Shown: positions 5,393 through 10,388 of the stretch, piece after piece
Layout of the letters: every line of letters begins with the position of its first letter
Numbering within the stretch: the stretch's first letter is position 1
Origin: Clostridium sp. CAG:389
GTDB lineage: Bacteria > Bacillota > Clostridia > TANB77 > CAG-508
NCBI GenBank assembly: GCA_000438255.1
Contig: FR901920.1
Location: 1-10,388 of the forward strand
Length of the DNA: 10,388 nucleotides
Direction of reading: 5' to 3'
Made by a program: the position numbers and the translations under genes
Notes under the pieces: generated by a model
The model's database searches: none
Told to the model about the DNA's origin: nothing
The model's input: only the letters and a program-made list of their open reading frames with translations

Positions 5393-6934
5393 ATGAATAT
5401 AGGAATCATAATCGCCGCTGTCTTAATCTCACTTGCAATAGGAGCACTATTAGGAATTGTATACAGAAAAAAGGTTGCAGAATCTAAAATACATAGTGCC
5501 GAAGAAGAATCTAAAAAAATAGTAAATATGGCAAGAATAGAAGCAGAAAATCTTAAAAAAGCCAAAATAATTGAGGCAAAAGAAGAAATTGTAAACAGTA
5601 GAAATGAATTAGATCAAGAGATTAAAGAAAGAAGAGGCGAAGTTCAAAGACAAGAAACAAGACTTATTCAAAAAGAAGAAAACTTAGAAAGACGTGCAGA
5701 AAACTATGAAAAGAAAGAAGAAAGCTTAAATAGAAGAGAAAGAGAACTAGAAGAAGAAAAACAAAAGTTAGATGAATTGCACAGTCAAGAACTAAAAGAG
5801 CTTCAAAGAATAGCATCATTATCAAAAGAAGATGCCAAAAATATACTTTTAAAAGAAGTAGAAAAAGATATTACTGCTGAAAAAGCAGCAATAATAAGAG
5901 AAGCAAACCAAAAGGCAAAAGATGATGTGAAGAAAAATGCAAAAGAATTGTTAACATATGCAGTTCAAAAATGTGCAGCAGATCATTCACAAGAAACAAC
6001 TGTATCAATTGTAACACTTCCAAGTGATGAAATGAAAGGAAGAATAATTGGTAGAGAAGGTAGAAATATAAAAGCTTTGGAAACATTAACAGGAGTAGAT
6101 TTAATAATAGATGATACACCAGAAGCAGTAGTTCTATCAGGTTTTGATCCATTAAGAAGAGAAGTTGCTAAAATAGCATTAGAAAAATTAATTGAAGATG
6201 GAAGAATACATCCAGCAAAAATTGAAGAAGTAGTAGAAAAAGCAAAACAAGAGCTAGAAGAAACAATAAAAGAAGAGGGAGAAAGAGCTGTCCTAGAAAC
6301 AGGTGTAATTGGATTACATCCAGATATAGTAAAATTAATTGGAAAATTAAAATATAGGACAAGTTATGGACAAAATGTGTTAAATCACTCAATAGAAGTT
6401 TCAAATCTAGCAAGAATAATGGCAGAAGAATTAGGATTAGATGCAAAACTTGCAAGAAGAGCTGGATTATTACATGATATTGGTAAAGCATTAGACCATG
6501 ATATGGAAGGTACACACGTAGAAATAGGTGTTGAAATTCTAAAAAAATATAAAGAGAATCCATTGGTTATAAATGCTGTTGAGGCACATCATGAAGATGT
6601 TGAACCACAAACATTAGAAGCTGTATTAATTCAAGCTGCTGATGCTATTAGTGCATCAAGACCAGGTGCTAGAAGAGAAACATTAGAAGCTTATATCAAG
6701 AGATTACAAAATCTTGAAGAAATTGCAGATTCTTTTGATGGTGTTGAAAAATCATTTGCAATCCAAGCTGGTCGTGAAGTTAGAATTATTGTTAAACCAG
6801 ATAAAATTAATGATGACCAAATGACAATTTTAGCAAGAGATGTTGCCAAAAAAGTTGAGAATGAAATGGATTATCCAGGTCAAATTAAAGTTAATGTTAT
6901 TAGAGAGACAAGAACGGTAGATTTCGCTAGATAA
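5393..6934 (+). CDS. rny: Ribonuclease Y
   Basis: This is a membrane-tethered endoribonuclease that starts decay and processing of many mRNAs. The order is typical: one membrane segment (2-24), a long charged coiled coil (about 28-190), a KH RNA-binding domain with GRIIGREGRN (216-225), and a metal-dependent HD domain with His332, His361-Asp362 (LLHDIGKALDHD), AHHEDVEP (398-405) and Asp417 (ADAISASRPGAR). Its 513 residues compare with 520 in Bacillus, and the C-terminus is complete. The ribosome binding site GAGGTG (5380-5385) lies seven bases before ATG. It is transcribed alone from a near-consensus promoter and followed by a strong terminator. In Bacillus, ymdB follows rny directly; here two other genes lie between them. 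Confidence 0.97.
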   Translation: MNIGIIIAAVLISLAIGALLGIVYRKKVAESKIHSAEEESKKIVNMARIEAENLKKAKIIEAKEEIVNSRNELDQEIKERRGEVQRQETRLIQKEENLERRAENYEKKEESLNRRERELEEEKQKLDELHSQELKELQRIASLSKEDAKNILLKEVEKDITAEKAAIIREANQKAKDDVKKNAKELLTYAVQKCAADHSQETTVSIVTLPSDEMKGRIIGREGRNIKALETLTGVDLIIDDTPEAVVLSGFDPLRREVAKIALEKLIEDGRIHPAKIEEVVEKAKQELEETIKEEGERAVLETGVIGLHPDIVKLIGKLKYRTSYGQNVLNHSIEVSNLARIMAEELGLDAKLARRAGLLHDIGKALDHDMEGTHVEIGVEILKKYKENPLVINAVEAHHEDVEPQTLEAVLIQAADAISASRPGARRETLEAYIKRLQNLEEIADSFDGVEKSFAIQAGREVRIIVKPDKINDDQMTILARDVAKKVENEMDYPGQIKVNVIRETRTVDFAR

Positions 6935-6945
6935 AAAGTAAAAAG

Positions 6946-6979
6946 AAAGAGTTGTGATATAAATCATAACTCTTTTTTT
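6946..6979 (+). terminator. Intrinsic terminator after rny
   Basis: The arms 6946-6958 and 6963-6975 form a 13-base-pair stem with a single G-U wobble and a 4-base loop (ATAA). Seven Ts (6973-6979) follow. It sits 11 bases after the rny stop. Confidence 0.88.
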
Positions 6980-7004
6980 AGTAGAAAAATGTTTAAATAT
7001 TTTG

Positions 7005-7033
7005 TTGAAATATATAAAATGGTATGCTAAAAT
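7005..7033 (+). promoter_or_regulatory. Extended -10 promoter of the prepilin-like surface protein gene
   Basis: TTGAAA (7005-7010) is followed after 17 bases by TAAAAT (7028-7033). A TG dinucleotide at 7025-7026 makes an extended -10. The leader would be about 115 bases, which is long, and contains two possible hairpins: 7072-7080 pairing with 7104-7112, and 7114-7118 pairing with 7124-7128, just before the AGGAGG at 7139-7144. Confidence 0.7.
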
Positions 7034-7155
7034 ATTATTATAGTATTATAAGGTATACAAAAGAGGTAAAGTTTTTGATTTTTAATTTGAAAATTATTTT
7101 TTTAATCAAAAATATCTCAAAACGAGATAAAAATACAAAGGAGGAGTTTTAGAAA

Positions 7156-9024
7156 ATGTATAAAAGAAATAATAGGGGAATAACATTAGTTGCATTAGTA
7201 GTAACTATAATAATATTATTAATATTATCAGGAATAACAATACAAGGAATTACACATAATGGAATTTTTTCAAATGCTAAGCAAGCAGAATTAGAAAATA
7301 AAAGAGCACAAATAGTAGAATATTTAAGATTAAAAGTGATAAATGAACAAACCAACAATCCATTTGGAAGTGCAGAAGAAATAATAACTGCAACAAGAGA
7401 TAATATCTTAGAAAATATAAAAGACTTGAAAGAAATAGGAAAAGAAGTAATAGTTGAAGAGATGAGTACAGAAGAAGATGGAGAGATAGTAGATGTATAT
7501 TTTTATGTTGTGGTAGATGGCGATGTATATAAAGTAGATTTAAATGGACAGAATTTTATAGGTGAATTAGGAAAATTTTCACCAATCATAAAATTGAAAT
7601 CTATTTCAAATACAACAAATTCAATAACAGTAGAAGTCACAACTAAAAGAAATGAAGGCGGAAAATTAGAATATTATATAAAAAGCGAAGATGAAGAAGA
7701 ATACAAATTAATAAAAACAACAACAGAAGAAAAATATACATATGAAGGACTAGAACAAGGAAAAAAATATAATGTTAAAATAATAGCTGTTGCTAAAAAT
7801 AATAAAACAGCGGAAGTAGTAGGAGAACAAACAACAGGAAGTATAGTAGATTTAACAGAAGCAAATGCAAAATTTACATACAGTCCAAGAAATTGGACAA
7901 ATACAGATGTTGTAGCAATGGCAAGCACAGATGTAACAGGTTTTACAATTCAAACAAGTACAGATGGTACAACATGGGCAAATACGTCAAGTCAAACTCG
8001 TGCAACAAATGGATCTGTATATGCGAGATTATGGGATGGAACAAATGCAGGGGGAATGTTAACAGGAAATATAACTAAAATAGATAAAACACCAGCAACA
8101 GTTTCTATTAGTGCAACTGCAACAGGAACTAGTACAGGAACATTATCAGCAGTAGTTGATGACAAAGAAAGTGGACTATCACAAATAAAATGGGAATGGG
8201 GAACAACAACTAATTATGGAAATACTGCAACAGATACATATGCAACAATGAATGGTTCTGGGACTGGAACAATAGGAAGTACTACAAAAACCAAAAGCTT
8301 AACAGGATTAAGTGCAGGAACAACATATTATGTAAGAATAACTGCTTATGATGTGGCTGGAAATCCAACACAAAAAACAGCAACATTTACAACAGTTGCT
8401 ATATATACATTAACATTTAATGCAAATGGTGGAACTGTATCAGAAGGTAGTAGAAGGGTTACATATGGAGCAGTATATGGAACATTACCAACGCCAAGTA
8501 GATCAGGTTATACTTTTAATGGATGGTTTACAGCAGCAAGTGGTGGTAGCCAAGTATCATCAGGAACAAAGATGGGAGCTTCTAATGTGACAATTTATGC
8601 ACAATGGAAAGCAAATAATATGAGTTTAATGGATGGAGCTTGGACATGTTCAAATAACTGTTTACCAGGACAATCAACATATGGAATATCAACTTCTGCA
8701 TTAACTGCTCAAACATGGGGAAATTATAATGCTTCTTGGTATGTTAATTTTGCAAAAAATGTTGATTTGACAAATTATAATAGAATTCAAATGAATGTAA
8801 GTGCTACATTATATAATCATGGTTCAGTTCATATATATGTAGATAATACATTAATATATTCAGCACAGTATAATAATGTGTCAGGGGCAGCTGTTAGTTA
8901 TGATGTTTCTGGATGGAGTGGAGTGCATACTATAAAAATTAATTTTGACCAATTTAATTCTGGAAATTCTAATGGTTCAACTGCTAATAGTATGACAGTA
9001 ACTAATATAAGACTTACAAACTAA
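7156..9024 (+). CDS. Prepilin-like surface protein with FN3-like and InlB B-repeat domains
   Basis: The product is 622 residues. The N-terminus is type IV prepilin-like: RNNRG (4-8), cleavage expected after Gly8, then ITLVALVVTIIILLILSGIT (9-28). Position +5 is Ala13 where classical pilins have Glu. A helical and acidic region runs to about 138. An FN3-like domain follows (about 145-228), then Ser/Thr/Gly-rich beta domains (about 235-415, with GLSAGTTYYVRITAYD resembling FN3), one InlB B-repeat (416-486: FNANGGTV, GYTFNGWF, IYAQW) and an unrecognised beta-rich C-terminus (487-622) with Cys498 and Cys502. There is no LPXTG motif or C-terminal anchor, so it should be held by the N-terminal helix. 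It is likely an adhesin or minor-pilin-like protein. GC rises from about 28% near residue 50 to about 40% near residue 265 (60-base counts). No pilus assembly genes are near. Confidence 0.85.
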   Translation: MYKRNNRGITLVALVVTIIILLILSGITIQGITHNGIFSNAKQAELENKRAQIVEYLRLKVINEQTNNPFGSAEEIITATRDNILENIKDLKEIGKEVIVEEMSTEEDGEIVDVYFYVVVDGDVYKVDLNGQNFIGELGKFSPIIKLKSISNTTNSITVEVTTKRNEGGKLEYYIKSEDEEEYKLIKTTTEEKYTYEGLEQGKKYNVKIIAVAKNNKTAEVVGEQTTGSIVDLTEANAKFTYSPRNWTNTDVVAMASTDVTGFTIQTSTDGTTWANTSSQTRATNGSVYARLWDGTNAGGMLTGNITKIDKTPATVSISATATGTSTGTLSAVVDDKESGLSQIKWEWGTTTNYGNTATDTYATMNGSGTGTIGSTTKTKSLTGLSAGTTYYVRITAYDVAGNPTQKTATFTTVAIYTLTFNANGGTVSEGSRRVTYGAVYGTLPTPSRSGYTFNGWFTAASGGSQVSSGTKMGASNVTIYAQWKANNMSLMDGAWTCSNNCLPGQSTYGISTSALTAQTWGNYNASWYVNFAKNVDLTNYNRIQMNVSATLYNHGSVHIYVDNTLIYSAQYNNVSGAAVSYDVSGWSGVHTIKINFDQFNSGNSNGSTANSMTVTNIRLTN

Positions 9025-9069
9025 ATAAAAAACAAGGATGGCTTTTTAAGAACCATCCTTGTTTTTTAT
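9025..9069. terminator. Bidirectional terminator shared by the convergent genes
   Basis: The arms 9025-9041 and 9053-9069 are complementary over 17 base pairs: a GC-containing core (CAAGGATGG) flanked by an A-run on the left and a T-run on the right. The loop is 11 bases. This gives a U-tail in both directions. It starts one base after the surface-protein stop and ends one base before the stop of the minus-strand gene. Confidence 0.9.
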
Positions 9070-9070
9070 C

Positions 9071-9349
9071 TTACCTGCCTAGCAATTTCTTAAATGTTAC
9101 TATATCCATCAGAATATATCCTGATTTAATGAAACGGTTAACCATTTTTTCTACTTTTGATGAAGACAGTAAAAATTCAGAGTGAGAACAAAAAATCTCA
9201 CCATCATCATTATTGGTAGAATCAATTATGTGATAAAAATTTGGATCTAGTAAGGTTAAGTCTAGGATTCCAACAAAATCCCGTAACTTGTCATAAAGAT
9301 TTTCCTGTAAAAGCAAGTCAGCCTTTACAAATAAATTAACGTTGTTCAT
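9071..9349 (-). CDS. Hypothetical protein of 92 residues
   Basis: I do not recognise this protein. It is supported as a real gene by a strong ribosome binding site (GGAGGT on the minus strand, + strand 9356-9361) six bases before ATG, by a candidate extended -10 promoter upstream, and by the shared terminator directly after its stop. It is small, soluble-looking and mixed in charge, with no signal peptide or membrane segment. An Asp/Asn-rich stretch (about 44-50, STNNDDG) is followed by a single Cys and His (EIFCSHSEF), and the C-terminal half looks helical. It lies between the surface protein and ymdB and points away from ymdB. It shares a control region with ymdB, but nothing in the sequence shows a functional link. 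Confidence 0.7.
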   Translation of the reverse strand: MNNVNLFVKADLLLQENLYDKLRDFVGILDLTLLDPNFYHIIDSTNNDDGEIFCSHSEFLLSSSKVEKMVNRFIKSGYILMDIVTFKKLLGR

Positions 9350-9388
9350 ATAAGTACCTCCGTTTAATTTTATTTACGAACTAATTAT

Positions 9389-9417
9389 ATATTAACATAA
9401 AAACTACAAAAAAGCAA
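9389..9417 (-). promoter_or_regulatory. Promoter of the minus-strand hypothetical gene
   Basis: Read on the minus strand, TTGCTT (9412-9417) and TAATAT (9389-9394) are separated by 17 bases, with TG one base before the -10 (extended -10). Its -35 lies one base from the -35 of the ymdB promoter on the other strand. Confidence 0.55.
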
Positions 9418-9418
9418 A

Positions 9419-9446
9419 TTGAATTAGTGTTGTATAAATATATAAT
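9419..9446 (+). promoter_or_regulatory. Promoter of ymdB
   Basis: TTGAAT (9419-9424) and a perfect TATAAT (9441-9446) are separated by 16 bases. The transcript would start near 9453, about 66 bases before the ymdB start codon. This gives ymdB its own promoter, separate from rny. Confidence 0.7.
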
Positions 9447-9518
9447 GGTGACTTGAAAAAAACAAAAATATATTGTATTATATATGAAGTTTATAATAAG
9501 CAAGAAAGAAGGAAAAAA

Positions 9519-10292
9519 ATGAAAATTTTAGCAGTTGGAGATATTGTTGGTTCAACAGGGATAAATGAATTAAAATTAAGATTAAAAGAAATAAAAGAAA
9601 AAGAAAATATAGATTTTACAATAGTAAATGGAGAAAACTCAGCAGAAGGTATGGGGATAACAGAAAAAAATTTTAATGATATAATATCACAAGGTGTAGA
9701 TTGTGTTACAATGGGAAATCATACTTGGGGAAAGAAAGATATATTTAAATTTATTGACAATCCTAAAATAATTAGACCAGCAAATTATCCAGAAGGTGTT
9801 GTTGGAAAAGGATATAATATATATGAATGTAAAGGAAAGAAAATAGCAGTTATAAATATAATGGGAAGAGTTGATATTAATATATTAACAGAGAATCCAT
9901 TTTTAAAAGTAAAGAAAATAATAGAGAAAATCCAAAATCAAGTAGATATGATATTTATTGACTTTCATGCAGAAGCAACTGCAGAAAAAATAGCATTGGG
10001 ATATTTTCTAGATGGAAAGGCCACAGCTATATTTGGTACGCATACACATGTACAAACAGCAGATGAAAAAATCTTACCTAATGGTACAGGATATATAACT
10101 GATATAGGAATGACAGGACCAAAATATTCTGTAATAGGTATGGATATAAAAGCATCTATAAAACGTTTTGAGACAACATTACCTGAAAGATATAAGATTG
10201 CAGAAGGAAAATGTATATTTAATGGAGTTATTTTTGATGTTGATGATAATACTTCAAAAGTAACAAATATAAAAAGAATATATATTGATTAG
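9519..10292 (+). CDS. ymdB: YmdB-family metallophosphoesterase
   Basis: This calcineurin-like phosphodiesterase of the YmdB/TIGR00282 family is known in Bacillus to hydrolyse 2',3'-cyclic nucleotides and to be needed for biofilm and late adaptive gene expression. ATG 9519 is chosen because AAGAAGG (9506-9512) precedes it and because the protein then begins MKILAVGDIVGS like the family; an in-frame TTG at 9453 would add 22 residues at about the transcription start. The 257 residues (264 in Bacillus) align without gaps over the active site: Asp8, Glu39, Asn67-His68 (GNHTW), His150 (DFHAEAT), His175 and His177 (GTHTHVQT). All metal ligands are kept, so it should be active. It is separated from rny by the surface protein and the minus-strand gene. 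Confidence 0.95.
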   Translation: MKILAVGDIVGSTGINELKLRLKEIKEKENIDFTIVNGENSAEGMGITEKNFNDIISQGVDCVTMGNHTWGKKDIFKFIDNPKIIRPANYPEGVVGKGYNIYECKGKKIAVINIMGRVDINILTENPFLKVKKIIEKIQNQVDMIFIDFHAEATAEKIALGYFLDGKATAIFGTHTHVQTADEKILPNGTGYITDIGMTGPKYSVIGMDIKASIKRFETTLPERYKIAEGKCIFNGVIFDVDDNTSKVTNIKRIYID

Positions 10293-10388
10293 AGTTTTAA
10301 ATATAGAAATTAATAATATTGCAGAAAATTTAATATATTAATATTTGAAAGTCAAAGACTTAAAGGTAGACCCCAGATATGTTTTTGA

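Noticed and set aside
5871..6563. Long minus-strand open frames opposite rny.
   Set aside because: Leucine-rich shadows of the purine-rich rny coding strand, without ribosome binding sites.
7893..8078. A 61-codon + strand frame inside the surface protein gene.
   Set aside because: Out-of-frame shadow of Thr/Asn-rich codons, with no ribosome binding site.
10293..10388. A next gene after ymdB, such as spoVS, starting at TTG 10345 (MKVKDLKVDPRYVF) or ATG 10379 with AAAGG at 10362.
   Set aside because: Neither start is decisive, neither peptide matches SpoVS or another family I know, and the window ends before it can be tested. AT-rich partial hairpins here were too imperfect to call a terminator.

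Overview
The window is very AT-rich DNA from an endospore-forming Firmicute of the class Clostridia. This is inferred from the spoIIA operon, sigF, a SpoIIQ that keeps a full LytM zinc site, RNase Y, YmdB, TTG starts, GGAGG-type ribosome binding sites and U-tailed terminators. The low GC content and the InlB-repeat/prepilin-like surface protein suggest a gut-type or uncultured clostridium, but the species cannot be named from this sequence.

Layout. Positions 1-3768 are a sporulation block, all on the + strand: a promoter region with Spo0A-box-like sites, a possible 9-codon leader peptide, spoIIAA, spoIIAB, sigF, spoIID and spoIIQ. No terminator is visible inside the block. A good sigma-F-type promoter lies just before spoIIQ, and a long perfect inverted repeat follows it. 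Positions 3860-5253 hold a second unit: a DUF3006 protein and a membrane-anchored ComEC-like metallo-beta-lactamase-fold hydrolase. The hydrolase is broken by a +1 frameshift at its conserved GHHGS motif, and the unit ends in a terminator that overlaps the restored stop codon. Positions 5273-6979 are rny (RNase Y) with its own near-consensus promoter and terminator. Positions 7005-9424 hold two accessory-looking genes between rny and ymdB, which are neighbours in Bacillus subtilis. One encodes a 622-residue prepilin-like surface protein with fibronectin-III-like and InlB B-repeat domains. The other is a small minus-strand gene of unknown function. The two converge on a shared bidirectional terminator. 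The minus-strand gene and ymdB are driven by back-to-back divergent promoters. Positions 9519-10292 are ymdB, which keeps every metal ligand position of the B. subtilis protein. The last 96 bases hold no gene I can name.

How the genes work together. SpoIIAA, SpoIIAB and SigF form the partner switch that releases sigma-F in the forespore after asymmetric division. Sigma-F would then switch on spoIIQ from the site at 2863-2891. SpoIIQ and SpoIID act on opposite faces of the septum during engulfment, SpoIIQ from the forespore and SpoIID from the mother cell. RNase Y and YmdB are housekeeping and developmental factors of RNA turnover and multicellular behaviour. I see no clearly new multi-gene system. 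The points most worth checking are the sigF-spoIID-spoIIQ clustering with its sigma-F site, the leader peptide, the frameshift at a catalytic motif, and the two-gene cassette between rny and ymdB.
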